Positions 19,893 to 30,519 of a DNA stretch of 37,578 bases are shown piece by piece. Numbering within the stretch: position 1 is the first letter of the stretch; each line of letters opens with the position of its first letter. A program made the translations under genes and the position numbers. Source of the DNA: Chara braunii (lineage: Eukaryota > Streptophyta > Charophyceae > Charales > Characeae); NCBI GenBank assembly GCA_003427395.1, contig BFEA01000370.1, forward strand, positions 1,087,490 to 1,125,067, read 5' to 3'. The notes under the pieces are model-generated. The model was not told the origin of the DNA and ran no database searches. It saw only the letters and a program-made list of their open reading frames with translations.

Positions 19893-21692
19893 GGTTTTTA
19901 CATGCCTGAGTAGAGGTAGGTCGGCCGAGGGCGTTTGCTCGATCGCTATAGCACAGAATAGGGTACGCGCGGTAAGACGCCTAGGACTGACCCGTTAGAT
20001 ATTCAGGTCGAACTTTGAGACGGTCGTCTATTTCCGCTTCTGTCCCAAAAACTCATTCTCCTTCTGACCACTATGTTCAAAGTATCAAAACAAAACCTTG
20101 TCACTACCAACGTATGACTGATCTTCGGATATCATAGGAGTTATATAAGAATGATTAGGAATACTGAGGTATTACCACTCGGAACCCTTCCCACTTTCAC
20201 AAGTGCTGAGTGTCCAGACTCTTCACGATGTCAATTCCAGTCCAGCTCAAATCGTGCACGAAACAGACCTGCACAACATAATGCAAAGACAGTTCACATG
20301 CCATGCACTAACGGCGTCAACCATCAACCATTGACATTGTCCCTCATTCCCCAAACCATGCAAGACAGTCTATATTTTTCTTGAGATGCAAGCCCAACCC
20401 CCTCACATTTATTCAAAGGACCATTGAGAGTGATCAGGACCATTTAGGCAACGACCACAGGTGACAGTTTTATTGACTACAGGGTTTGATTTTAGATGTA
20501 GGTATCAAGTCAAGGTGGAAAAAGTTGAATCGGCAACGACCGACTTGTTATCGAGAGATAACAGAAATTTGAGTCCTTTATGTAGGACTTCTCCTTCAAT
20601 TGCAGTAGACCAAAGCAAAGACCTGCACACACAGGTCAACAAAGATTCAACATCCCCACTTAACTTCCCACATATTGATATCTAAGGGTCAAACCCTTAG
20701 ATCTGGTTCGTAAGCTTTGGGATCAAAATCCCAGAGTCTAACCCCTAGCTTCTACCTACCCTGAGTCGTCTATCACTCCGTCTCCTTTTATTTCAAGGAG
20801 TTTCTTTGCCTATGTCTCAAGTTGTCCCGGGGAAACTCATATTCCTTACTCTCAATACTTGCATTCTCTTTCTTGCGGATAAACACATCCTTTTGTGCTT
20901 ACGTGGTAATCTAACAGAGATCTACTCATGTTGTTCGGTGGTCTCTCCCTTAGGAGCCTGTCAATGAATTGAGGCTACGCGGAACCTCTTCTTGTCTAAT
21001 CCTTTTCCGTGCGGTATTCGCTTTCTTTCTTGTTTCTTTCTAAATGACCTTTGGGGTCGCTCCCGATGGAGCATTCCCTTTTTCGCTTTCTCTTCTTCTT
21101 GAACTGACATACACAAGTAGTGGGCTGCTTCACCCGGGAATCTTCCACTACTTGATCAATCCCAAACAATCTGTCAGTCAGAAGAGTAGTCGAGTAGCCC
21201 TACGAGCGCACCCAACCACCCTTCAAAGTCCATGCAGTTCTCACACAACCAAGTACTTAGTGCAAGCAATCGGATAACTCAACCGGGAGTATCCTTTTAT
21301 AAGTTAGGTAGATAGTTAGGAGACCTATGTTGAATCGTTTCAACACTCGACCCAATACTCAGAGAACATCCTAGATCTAGGTGTCAATATAAAATTAAAG
21401 TTAGTAATAGGCAGTCTTCACGGAAGCCTCCTATTGCTCTTTGATCAAAGCTCAATTTTTCCCTCAAAAGTGTAATAGGATGACTCTACGGGAGTCACCC
21501 TACTACTATCTCAAAGTCAGACGAGCTAGGGTTATGTTAGCAGAATCAGGCAAACACCAGATCATCCTTTAGCTGTAGTATCTTATTAGACCCGTTAGGA
21601 TAGGTTCAAGCAAGCAATAGGATGACCCCATGGAAGCCTCCCAAGTCCTGCTTTAATGTTAATCAGGTGGATCGTTAGTACTTAGTTATATC

Positions 21693-23140
21693 ATTCATTA
21701 GTCATACATGAACAAGTCGTAAGGCTACTCACCCGGGAGTATCCCTTTACTTGTTCAAACATAGTCGCCTTACTTCTTTCTTTCGTTAGTTGACCTCCAA
21801 ATCAAACAAGTGTTAGGATAACCCACCCGGGAGTCACCCTACTACTAGTTTGATGTATAGGAGATCAAGAACACCTCTTGATTGAGTTGTCCTGACAGCT
21901 CACCTAACCGGCATGTGCATTCTAAACGAACAAAAGGTATGTTGACTCCCACTGAAAGTCGGCCAGATCGACCCAGACTTAGGGGTTCGTGCACTCACCC
22001 GGAAGTACTCAATTCCATCCCCAGTCCGGTTTGATCGGTGATAGGAGAACCTCACGGAGGCCTCCTGCTTCCTTTTGCCTTTGTTAGTCTCTGTATCCTA
22101 TGAGATTATCGGATTAACTTTGCTTTTGTCAATGACTGAAAGAGTGTACCCCATGGGAGTACCGGATCAAACGACTGTTGTCAAGTTGAAGAAGTGTACC
22201 CCACGGGAGTACCGGGTCAAATGACTGTTGTTAAGCTGAAGAAATGTACTTCACGCAAGTACCGGATCAAATCGGTTTTCGTTAGACTGAAGAAGTGTAC
22301 TTCACGGAAGTACCGGGTCAAATTGGCTTTCGTTAGACTAAAGGAGTGTACATCACGGAAGTACCGAGTCAAATGACCTTGTTAAGCTGAAGGCATGTAC
22401 TTCACGGAAGTACCGGATCAAAGATTTATGCTAAGCTTGAAGGAATGTACTTCACGGAAGTATCGGATCAAAAAGACGATCGTCAATGTAACTTTCTTGT
22501 CAATAGGGAAGATGCACGACACCTTCCCGCTACTATTGTCAGAGTCAACCAATCATTGTACCATTTTGTTATTTTAGTTAGGTCATTAGTATCAAACGAT
22601 GTCAATCCATTAGTCATACCCAAAACACGTAGCAGGGTTACTCACCCGGGAGTATCCCTTTTACCTGTCCAGACATAATCAACTCATTCTTCCCTCGTTA
22701 GTTGATCCCCAAATCAAACAAGTGTTAGGATAACCCACCCGGGAGTCACCCTAATACCAGTTCAATGCGTAGGAGATCAAGACCACGTTTAGGTTAGTCC
22801 CCCTGATCGTTCATTTGTTCGTTTATGTATTAAATTGAGCAAAAGATATTGTTGACTTACACGGAAGTCACACAGATCGACCTAGACTTAGGAGTTCGTG
22901 TACTCACCGGGGAGTACTTAATTCCCATCCAAAGTCTAGTTAGATAAGTGATAGGAGAACCCCACGGGAGCCTCCCATTACCTCTGCTCTTGTTAGTTGT
23001 TTGAAAACATGTACCCCACAGGAGTACCGGATTAGTCATGCTTTGATTAATCACTTGAAGACATGTACTCCACGGGAGTACCGGATTAGTCTTGGATTTA
23101 GCTGGTAAGTCAACAGAGAAGACGCACGACATCTTCTCGC
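21693..23140 (+). repeat. Large tandem duplication, offset about 910 bp
   Basis: Copy 1 (about 21693-22530) and copy 2 (about 22605-23140) share a series of landmarks in order: CATTAGTCATAC, TACTCACCCGGGAGTATCCC, AAATCAAACAAGTGTTAGGA, GATAGGAGAAC, and a closing GCACGAC hairpin. They differ in the number of internal 50-bp units, seven against two. Confidence 0.8.
22146..22480 (+). repeat. 50-bp minisatellite of hairpin units
   Basis: Seven hairpins start at 22146, 22196, 22246, 22297, 22348, 22397 and 22447, a period of 49-51 bp. Each is GTACYYCACGGRAGTAC-like, followed by CGG-x-TCAAA and an AAG-rich linker. Two further units at 23011 and 23065 are spaced 54 bp. Confidence 0.85.
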
Positions 23141-23483
23141 CAAAATTCAACTAGTTAGGTGGATGGCTGGGTAGTTCGCACGGCGAGTACCCTTTTAGTC
23201 ATTCCATGCAAGCAGCGTGACGACCCCAACGGAGGTTTCCATCAAACTGCCTTTGTTTTCTCAAGACCATGCAGGCTAGGTTCCTTCTTGGTTCTTTCCC
23301 AGGTTCCTTTTCCTCACTTCAGACAAATTCTCAATTCAAGGATATAATACTTTCACTTTTGATACTTTAGTCCTGAAAAAAAGGTATAAACAATATATCG
23401 CATAATCACGCATGCAGTCCGATAGAAGGGTGTAACCTGTAAGGGTATATGGGAAAGGGATAGGCGACGCGTACCTTGTAGTT

Positions 23484-23529
23484 CCCTGCCTCCAGAGTTC
23501 CTCTTGAACTCCGGCTGAGCTCCCGCAAT
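23484..23529 (+). other. Conserved hairpin site, copy A
   Basis: CCCTGCCTCC (23484-23493), then a hairpin with arms CCAGAGTTC and GAACTCCGG (8 of 9 paired) and loop CTCTT, then GAGCTCCCGCAAT (23517-23529). The flanks match copy B at 32391-32436 exactly, while the arms differ in a compensated way. It lies about 290 bp after hairpin array 1. On the minus strand both copies can also be read as related peptides (LREL-x-R), so a coding origin is possible. Confidence 0.7.
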
Positions 23530-23811
23530 CGCCCTGTTATTAGTCACACCTAGTCTATGCAATGGTTTGTCTGAACCTTTAAAGTCAGCAAAAATCCAGA
23601 AATATTTTAGTGAAAATCATACCATCGGACATCTATGGTCACAAAGATTGGTATTTTGAAAGAATCAACCGACGATGGAAATGGAGGAGGATGGAGGAGG
23701 TAGGCACCCTCACAGGGTGATACTGTCTCTCTCCTCTCCTATGCCCTGCATGTCCATCTCTAATTTCTGTTTAACATATGAGGTTCAAACAAAAGAAATA
23801 GCAAAATAACA

Positions 23812-23812
<1 letters not shown>

Positions 23813-23878
<66 letters not shown>
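23813..23878. repeat. (AAT)n microsatellite
   Basis: About 22 AAT repeats. Nothing else is recognised between 23530 and 24350. Confidence 0.97.
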
Positions 23879-23882
<4 letters not shown>

Positions 23883-24359
23883 AAATCATAGTGAAAAAAT
23901 TGGAAGTAGTATCCCGTCATCATTTCTGAATGACCAAAGAGTAGGCAGATGTCACAAAAAAAAAATTCCCCTGTTGCTTTCTTTTCTCCTTTCACTCCTT
24001 CATCCCCCTTCCTTTTGGTCTGCATGCGTCCTTTTTGTTCCCGCCACACAACCTTGGTCGCAGCAACCCGCTCGCTATTCCGCATGCGTGTCAAGGGTCA
24101 TGTGCGTGTGATTCCTGCCCTGCCTGCCTACAACATTGTGAGGGCCCATGCAAGCTGCTCTGCGCGTCAGCCGCCTGTTGTTAGCGCCACGATGTCCGGC
24201 TGCGCGTGCCCCGATGTCTGCGCCCAATCTACCATCACACAGTTTACTAGTGGTCTATGAATTGACAATGCATCCAGTTAAAGTCAACAGCAGATCCGGA
24301 GTACATGAAAGTGTCGACCCTTGTAGGTTACCACGAGGTAAGTTTCTCTCTCTACCATC

Positions 24360-24930
24360 GTCTCTTTACGTGTGTGTGTGTCTTTTTATGTCTTGTCTAT
24401 CTGTTTGCTTTGTCTGTTTGTCCGTCTGTTATTGGTATTGTATGTTTGACGTTGCCTGTTGGCCTGCAGCTGCAAAGCTACATCCGCCTGCGACAAGCCT
24501 GCCATGTCTGCCTGTTCTCGTTTCTTACTCTCTTACCCTCTTCATGCACTAGGTACCTATCTCGCCCCTCTTTCTCTCTCTCTTCCTTTCTCTGTCTCTC
24601 TTACTGTGTGTATGTGTATCCGTGTATCATTAGGTACCTATACCACTGTGTCTGTGTTCCTGTATATCAACGTCGTTTGTGTTTTCTGTATTACTGTATA
24701 CGTGTGTGTCACATTGTCTCTGTAGGTCTGTTGTCTGTATATGTCCGTTATCCACGTATGCCTGTTGTAGATGCATGTGTCACAGTATCTCTTTATGCCT
24801 GTGGTCTGTCCGTGTCACTGTGAATGTGTCTTTCCATTTGTGTGTTCGGTTGTCTGTCAATGTTTGTCTGTCCACTTGTCGGTCTGTTTCGTCTGCCTGT
24901 TGATGACTGTCTGTCTGCCTGGGTCAGACT
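24360..24930. repeat. Degenerate TGTCTG-type pyrimidine-rich region
   Basis: TCTGTCTG, TGTGTGTC and TGTTTGTC motifs repeat loosely. It is the opposite-strand counterpart of the 4679-5205 composition. Cys/Val/Ser-rich frames are artefacts. Confidence 0.75.
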
Positions 24931-24959
24931 GTTATGGCTGATTGTTCCCATTGGTCTGA

Positions 24960-25640
24960 AACGACACTCGCCCTTGCGTAGTAGCGAATGTAGATCCAAG
25001 GTTCGATCCTTAGACTTACCTTGCCTGTGTAGAGCATTTGTATTGACCCTGAGAGTAGAACATGTGGCCTGTGTATTCGTAACAGTAGGTAGACCATCAT
25101 AGGGTCCGCAGGCTGCAGCTGCTACAGTCCGGAAAGGTCAAGGTCGTAGCTGCTACAGTGTCCGAAAGACCATGTCTGAAGCTTCCAAAAGGTCCTAGCA
25201 ATAGCCTTTTCAAAGCTTCCCATGATTAGGCTGAGGCAAGTGGGCAGGTGGTGGAGTCTACCCGTGCTGAGTCAGCAGGCCCTGTCTCAATCAATCCTGG
25301 TTCAGTCAAGCAAGTACCGCCTGGGACTGTGTGCACTGTGGGTCAGGGAAACAGACAGGCCGATGAGCCACAAAAATATAAATCAAGAGGCCGCGCACAG
25401 CCATTCATTCATTCCTGCGGAAGCCATGCGGAAGCGTTGTCTCAGCGGTTTGTGAGAAAGGTCTGCAGTGTGCCTGAAGTCGAAGTGGGCCAGGAGAGCT
25501 TAGCATAGTGATAGCGTAGAGGGAGCCATAGCTGCCATAGCTGTAGTCGATGTGTGTGTGTTGTGTTGTGTGTTCAGAGTGATGCGTGTGGGATATCCAA
25601 GGTGATCCGGTTTGTGAACAGTGAGCTGTTTGGGCGCTGA
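24960..25640. repeat. Second copy of the dispersed repeat seen at 4.2-4.6 kb
   Basis: Shares TTAGACTTACCT-like, ATAAATCAAGAGGC (about 25378), GAGCCATAGCTGCC (about 25523) and ATCCAAGGTGATCC (about 25595) blocks with 4196-4640, in a different order. AAGGTTCGATCCTT (about 24999-25012) resembles a T arm/B box, but no A box lies at the right distance. Confidence 0.55.
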
Positions 25641-25739
25641 GCCGCCACAGTCAGTTGAAAGCGAACTCTTATCTGGGTGTCATATTTCTGAGTATTGAGT
25701 GGGCGCTTGTCGCCGGTTTGCTGTGCTGCCTGTCAGACC

Positions 25740-25935
25740 AACTGTCTGTGTATCTGTTTTTGTTCATTATGTATGTCTGTATGTTTGTATGTCTGTATGT
25801 CTGGATGTCTGTTGGTCGCTGTCTGTGATTAGTCTGCAACTTGTTCGTCTGTCTGTGTTGGTCTGTTTGTCGGTATCTATCTGTTTGTCTTGTTTGACCT
25901 GTTTGTATCCGTTTATCTGTCTATTTTTTCTGCTT
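25740..25935. repeat. TGTCTG/TATGTCTG tandem region
   Basis: Repeats of TGTATGTCTG and TCTGTTTGTC. Low complexity. Confidence 0.8.
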
Positions 25936-26185
25936 CTCTTTTCTCCTTTCTCTCTCTCCCTTCTTCTTCCTCGTGTGTATGTGTGTGAGTTCGTGAAACT
26001 CCGACGAAACAGTTGTCGTAATCTTCCATCCATTATCCTCTCCTCTATCTCATTCTTCTCATTCTTCATCCTCTCCCTCATTTTTCTCACGTGACCATCC
26101 CTTTTTCATGCGCGATCCCTGCCTTTCGTTCAAATCCATCCTTGCACTTTCTGTGATTATAACTAAATTACAAAAATAATATCAA

Positions 26186-26186
<1 letters not shown>

Positions 26187-26235
<49 letters not shown>

Positions 26236-26254
26236 CAATAATAATAATAATAAA
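26187..26254. repeat. (AAT)n microsatellite
   Basis: AAT repeats with one interruption near 26235. No gene in 25936-26660. Confidence 0.95.
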
Positions 26255-26669
26255 AGAAATAATAAATTTAAATAATACAAAATGCAAGGAACATGTGCAA
26301 TAGCGAACTTTAAAAATCAGACAGCATCATACCCATAAGACCAGATAGTCGTGACGTCGAACCAACCGCAGAATTGCATCACAAGATTCACCAAATAGTG
26401 ATGCTGAAATAGTCTCATCACTATCAACGAAGAACTAGAGTTGGAATCTATCTGGCGCTCGGCGCCCAGACTACATGTGGTAGATCCTATCTAGCCATTA
26501 CTACTAAGCCGAAGGATGATATCAACAGCATTCCGAAGCACGTGCATGTGGCGACCACTGTCGCACGCGTCAAGCATCAGGTATGTCTCGCACTACGCTC
26601 ACAACCTTGTTCCCCACACACAAATGCCACGTGTGCCCATGGATCGTCACACACCCCCTCTCTTCCTTC

Positions 26670-26754
<85 letters not shown>

Positions 26755-26755
26755 N

Positions 26756-26805
<50 letters not shown>

Positions 26806-26815
26806 TACACATACA
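26670..26815. repeat. (CT)n-(AC)n compound microsatellite
   Basis: A CT run to 26754, an ambiguous base at 26755, then CA repeats passing into CATA. Confidence 0.97.
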
Positions 26816-27068
26816 CGTATATGTGTAGTAGTGAATATCTCGACGTTCTAGTGAAACATTCAATCGATTTTGCTCATCCTTCCGATGAGAGTTGCGCGAG
26901 GCTAGCCGCGGCCTCGGGGACTTACTCGGTGCCCAGGTACGTCGCTCAACGGACTGATCGAAGTACTCTCTCCTCTCTCTCTTTCATACAAGCACACATA
27001 CAAGCACATGTACCCACACACACATATGTGTAGTGAATACTTCCATATTCTAGTGATAGATTCATTCT

Positions 27069-27070
27069 TT

Positions 27071-27113
<43 letters not shown>

Positions 27114-27117
27114 TTTC
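27069..27117. repeat. (TTTA)n microsatellite
   Basis: About 12 TTTA repeats. Confidence 0.97.
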
Positions 27118-27169
27118 GATGGAAGTATCATTGTGTGATTGTAGACTTACCTATTCTCACTCTCTCGCT

Positions 27170-27335
27170 CTGTCGTCATCGTCCATCGTCGTTGTCATCG
27201 CCAGTCGTCGTTGTTGTCATCACCACTTTCCCCTCGTTCTCTCTCTCCTCCTCCTTTTCCCTTCTTCTCTCTCTTCCTCTTCTCCTTCTTCTTCTCTCCT
27301 TCTTCTTCTTCTTCGTCTTCTTCTTCTTTCTTCGT
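27170..27335. repeat. Polypyrimidine tract
   Basis: C/T-rich with TCGTCGTTGTCATC and TTCTTC repeats. Confidence 0.85.
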
Positions 27336-27557
27336 GATAAGGTTCAATGAACCTCCCATAGCACTCCCAACGGCAAAACGTCGAGATCACCATGATCCAG
27401 ACACTTCACCGGCCATTCAATCGGTAGGAGCGACGGCGCTGTGTACAAAGTGCAGGGACGTAATCAGCGCGAGCTGACGACCCGTGCTTACTAGGCATTC
27501 CTCGTTCAAGATCGATAATTACAACATTCTACCCCGTCGCGATGAGTCCCCTTCCCT

Positions 27558-27594
27558 TTCCCTCTTCTTCTTCTTCTTCTTCTTCTTCTTCTTT
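27558..27594. repeat. (CTT)n microsatellite
   Basis: TTC repeats in pyrimidine-rich DNA. The 194-residue frame over 27542-28126 is Ser/Pro/Leu-rich without domain-like features; I do not call it a gene. Confidence 0.9.
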
Positions 27595-28080
27595 GCGCGC
27601 CTCCTTCTTCTCGCTGTCCCCTGCACGTTGTTTCCTTTCTCAGATGTGCCCTCACCCTGTCGCCATCTACATTGCGCTCACGGATGGCTTTCCTCGTCGT
27701 GATTGCCACCTTCACCTTTCAGTCGGCATGTACCCCCGCCTTCCCCTTTACCAAGTCGTTGAGCATCTTCCTGCGCACCTTCTCTCTCGTCGCTCGCTCT
27801 CTCATTTAACACTTGCCCGCGCATTCCCGTGCGCTTCGCTTCTTTCTCCTCCAAGCCTCGCTCCTTTTCTTCTCCTTCGCGCAAGCTTCTTCCCTCCTTC
27901 TGCGCGTTCACCTCCTTACCACAGAATGCGCCATGCCCCTCGATCACGCCCTGTCCGCAGCGAGGCTTGGCTGGCTGCGATCAGGGCGGGTGCTTACTAT
28001 TGGCAACGATCGAATGAATCTGCCCCAGTGGGGGGGGAAGATTCACTTAGGCATTCGTGGCAAGTAAATCGCGAGAATCG

Positions 28081-28163
28081 AAAAGAAAAAAAGAAAAAAA
28101 TAGAAAAAAAAAAAATGGAAAAATAAAATAAAATAAAGAAGAAGAAGGAAAAAAAAAAAAAAA
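28081..28163. repeat. A-rich tract
   Basis: AAAAAG and AAATA runs ending in a 15-base A run. Confidence 0.85.
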
Positions 28164-28231
28164 CTAACAAAATCTAACGGTTAACCATCCTAACCTCAGT
28201 AACCTGCCAAGTGTAATGCCCTCGTTTTTCA

Positions 28232-28300
28232 AAGGGCTAACCAACACTAACTCTAACTACTTTCGAACTTAAGGTCACGGGTTCGAGCCTCGGCCTTATC
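28232..28300 (+). other. tRNA-derived sequence
   Basis: GGCTAACCAACACTAACTC resembles a D arm. About 25 nt later AAGGTCACGGGTTCGAGCC is a near-perfect variable loop, T stem and B box. The anticodon stem is not preserved. Probably a SINE head or tRNA pseudogene. Confidence 0.5.
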
Positions 28301-28359
28301 GGGACAGGGTGAAATTGTAGCGAAGCTCCTTGTGAAAAGGAGCTAGCTCAAAGTTCGGG

Positions 28360-28422
28360 CAGACTCGATCCCTGTATCCTTACCTTATCAGTCTGCCCCT
28401 CTAACATACTGAGCTAGCTCCC
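28360..28422 (-). other. tRNA-derived sequence, opposite orientation
   Basis: On the minus strand GAGCTAGCTCAGTATGTTAG (from about 28419) is an A box and GGGATCGAGTC (28372-28362) a B box at tRNA-like spacing. Further on AGCTCC can pair with the 5' GGAGCT, making a longer stem. It faces the plus-strand tRNA-like sequence about 60 bp away. Confidence 0.5.
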
Positions 28423-28952
28423 ATATCGAAAAGATAGGGAGCAACTTTGCTATGTATAGAGTACTGGCTCAGCCCAACTAGCGGCCTGAGCCTGTTTCTA
28501 AGTGTGTACATGTGAAACGCCCGCTGGTTTGCATACTTGTCTGAGTACTGTTTGACTTTAGTGTGTGTGTGGCCCGCAGGGGTACTTGATTCACCGGTAG
28601 GCCCGAAGAGTCGGTACTTACCTGTGGCTGTGACATTGAGGGTTGCGGTAGGGAAAACACTCAAGTAGCGGGTATGTCGGTACCACACCATGTAGAGTTT
28701 GATGTGCCGGGTACTCGAGGTCGAGCAGAGGAAGACAAAGGTGACATTTTTAGAGGCCCAGTACCGGTAGGTAGGCGGGTACCAATTCAAGTAGCCTGAG
28801 TTCGGGCACTGTGCGGACGATATCTGGACTTGCAACGGTGTCTCCCTCAAAAGGACGAAGGCACCGGTTGCTTGGGTGATCGCGCGGACGCGAAGCCGCC
28901 ACTCGAGAGGCGACCTCTTCGCTACATATAGTACGTGGAGCTGGAGCCTCAA
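28401..28952 (-). CDS. Weak ORF with a consensus splice donor; not recognised
   Basis: A 183-residue frame. Residues about 55-110 (LNWYPPTYRYW, then KNVTFVFLC and LYMVWYRH) look more like a folded beta-rich domain than random sequence. At 28626-28615 the minus strand reads CCACAGGTAAGT, a perfect plant donor, so a true exon could end near 28621. The 3' part overlaps the tRNA-like sequence and is unlikely to be coding. No matching acceptor or start was identified. No function proposed. Confidence 0.25.
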   Translation of the reverse strand: MRLQLHVLYVAKRSPLEWRLRVRAITQATGAFVLLRETPLQVQISSAQCPNSGYLNWYPPTYRYWASKNVTFVFLCSTSSTRHIKLYMVWYRHTRYLSVFPTATLNVTATGKYRLFGPTGESSTPAGHTHTKVKQYSDKYANQRAFHMYTLRNRLRPLVGLSQYSIHSKVAPYLFDMGASSVC

Positions 28953-29280
28953 CCCTACTCATTGTATACGAGTAATCGCAGAGGTACCGACTGCCGTTAC
29001 CTATTACGACAGGCAGTGTGTTTCTCTTGGATGCCCTGGCCAGATGGCCGGGGTTATATTAATTTTTCAGTTGACTTTAGATTTTTCGGTGGCGCGACCT
29101 GCGGACTTTCCTATACCTGTCGGTCCGACGCCCCTGGACTAGACCTAATTTGTTTTTCCCTTACCGCGTGATTCTTTGACTAATTTAGATTGTGGTCGAC
29201 GCATCCTGCACGGCCTTTCTTATTTTCTTCCAGTCCTCCGGCCCTTGCGACCGAGACGTTTAATTTTCACTAACCTTTAC

Positions 29281-29510
29281 CTATTGTCGCATGCGTCGTA
29301 TCACTGCGTACGATCGTCTAGAAATTTCGGCCTCAATGGTCGAGAAGTTTGCTTCACAGTGCCAAGCCAAAAAAATTCTCACATTTAACCCCAGACCGTC
29401 CCCAGTATGGTAACCGGCGTCGATCCTGTATCCAATGTAAAATCCTGAGCAAATACCCTTGTAAGGGTGTTTGCTCCGACAATGCGGCCACACTTGCTGT
29501 ACTCAAAGCC
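29281..29510 (-). pseudogene. Fragment with PYKGI-x-x-GF motif, possibly from a YR/RT element
   Basis: The minus-strand frame reads VWPHCRSKHPYKGICSGFYI and continues GYRIDAGYHTG, without a plausible start and closed upstream by TGA. The same motif (C-R-x-x-x-P-Y-K-G-I-x-x-G-F) occurs at about 36344-36300 on the same strand. It loosely recalls the G-I-x-x-G-F-x-I-G-Y segment near the RT start of tyrosine-recombinase retroelements (DIRS-like). That comparison is from memory and tentative. It overlaps another frame (29354-30130); only one of the two is likely real. Confidence 0.3.
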
Positions 29511-30130
29511 ACCCGCCTCGGCGAAACGAATCCACGGTTATCCGCAGGGCCAGCCGCCCTCACGGAAGGCGATGTGTGTTTGGTGGCAGAAGCCGGGTTC
29601 ACGACAACGGTGTGCGTCAGGTCCTCGCCACTCCCAGACCTCAGACCGAAGCTCAAATCGACGAGTCCAGCGTCGTAACCAGCGGGGGTCCGGCCCTCCA
29701 GCAAATCAGTGTACGTCGGCGTCGATGTGTGTCTGTACAGTTGGCTCCCCATCCAATCCTGCGTCGAACCGCTGCCCAGAGGAACCGTTGAGGATCTAGG
29801 GTCGTCGACGTCGTCGTCACTCGGAGGCAATGGAATCTCGTGGGACGGCAGGTGGCTGTACAGCGTCGGGTCGTAAGGTCGCCTACCGCCTTCCGCACTG
29901 TTGCAACGCTGACGAGAGGACCCCCCACCTTCCACCGACATCGTCGTCTTCGTCTGAATCTTATCCATCTTCCTCGACTTCTTCGGCATTCGACGCGTCT
30001 GTTTCCTTCTAGGAACGCGACCGAGGAAACAAATGTGGAAGACGACAACGATGAGCAGCAGCAGAGCGACGAGAAGCAGCAAAGGTAGCGTGCGGTACTG
30101 GTCTGCCATCAACGATAGGTTAGCCGACAC
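29354..30130 (-). CDS. Hypothetical single-pass membrane protein ORF
   Basis: 258 residues. After 13 residues there is a strong hydrophobic stretch (about 14-36, leucine and valine rich), directly followed by a basic cluster (RVPRRKQTRRMPKKSRK), the pattern of a signal anchor with a positively charged cytosolic side. The rest is polar, with acidic SDDDVDDP near residue 104 and Ser/Pro/Gly-rich sequence without known domains. The last ~40 codons overlap the PYKGI frame and the 29447-29476 hairpin, so the true C-terminus is doubtful. GC-rich DNA makes chance frames likely. No neighbour suggests a function. Confidence 0.3.
   Translation of the reverse strand: MSANLSLMADQYRTLPLLLLVALLLLIVVVFHICFLGRVPRRKQTRRMPKKSRKMDKIQTKTTMSVEGGGSSRQRCNSAEGGRRPYDPTLYSHLPSHEIPLPPSDDDVDDPRSSTVPLGSGSTQDWMGSQLYRHTSTPTYTDLLEGRTPAGYDAGLVDLSFGLRSGSGEDLTHTVVVNPASATKHTSPSVRAAGPADNRGFVSPRRVALSTASVAALSEQTPLQGYLLRILHWIQDRRRLPYWGRSGVKCENFFGLAL
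29447..29476. other. Near-perfect 14-bp-arm hairpin (CCCTTGTAAGGG core)
   Basis: GAGCAAATACCCTT pairs with AAGGGTGTTTGCTC across a 2-base loop, all 14 pairs if one G-T is allowed. The core recurs at 36308-36329 with different outer arms. Confidence 0.8.
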
Positions 30131-30519
30131 AGAAGCGTTGTCGCATTTGCGGCGAGCAGAGACACACTGTGCGAGAGGGAAGACGACAACGAACCAAATT
30201 CATGCAAGCAGCGACAGGGGGAGGACGCTTACAAAATCCGTAATTCCGACCGGTGGGAAGCCCGCGGAAACGCCACGAAGCCTCCGGGCGCCGCCCGAAG
30301 ACGTCCGATGATCGCCATGGCCCCTCCGTGGGGCCGCCCGAAGGACCTACAAGGCCGTCCCGCGATTCAGCGCCAACGGTAAAACGAGGAGGCCGTTGCT
30401 GGAGGTTTTCGACGACGATGGTCGGGGATGTCCGTCTTCTGGCCGCTGGACCACCATTGCTCCGCCTTCGGCCTCCAATTTCCGTTCAGGAGTAGCCGCC
30501 GACAACCCATTAATCACGG

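Larger units (their letters stand above)
20682..23192 (+). repeat. Hairpin array 1: variable arms around CACGG or ACCCGG
   Basis: More than 20 short palindromes, generally 50-150 bp apart. Examples: CTAAGGGT/ACCCTTAG (20682-20700), GGATAACTC/GAGTATCC (21272-21294), TAGGATGACTC/GAGTCACCCTA (21476-21502), GGCTACTC/GAGTATCC (21723-21744), AGGAG-CCT/AGG-CTCCT (22043-22066), GTACTTC/GAAGTAC (22297-22313), GGGTTACTC/GAGTATCCC (22635-22658), GTACTCC/GGAGTAC (23065-23081) and GGGTA-TCGC/GCGAG-TACCC (23169-23192). Except for the first, the centre is CACGG, TACGG, ACCCGG or close, while arm sequences differ yet remain complementary. No protein-like frame. Whether it acts as RNA or DNA is unknown. Confidence 0.75.

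Noticed and set aside
20682-23192. CRISPR array
   Set aside because: Repeats are short diverged hairpins with unequal spacing in a eukaryotic context, with no fixed repeat and unique spacer pattern and no cas genes.
24999-25012. B-box/T-arm-like AAGGTTCGATCCTT
   Set aside because: No A box at tRNA spacing and no flanking retroposon features.
27542-28126. 194-residue plus-strand frame
   Set aside because: Ser/Pro/Leu-rich translation of pyrimidine-rich DNA ending in an A-rich Lys/Glu tail; no domain-like segment.
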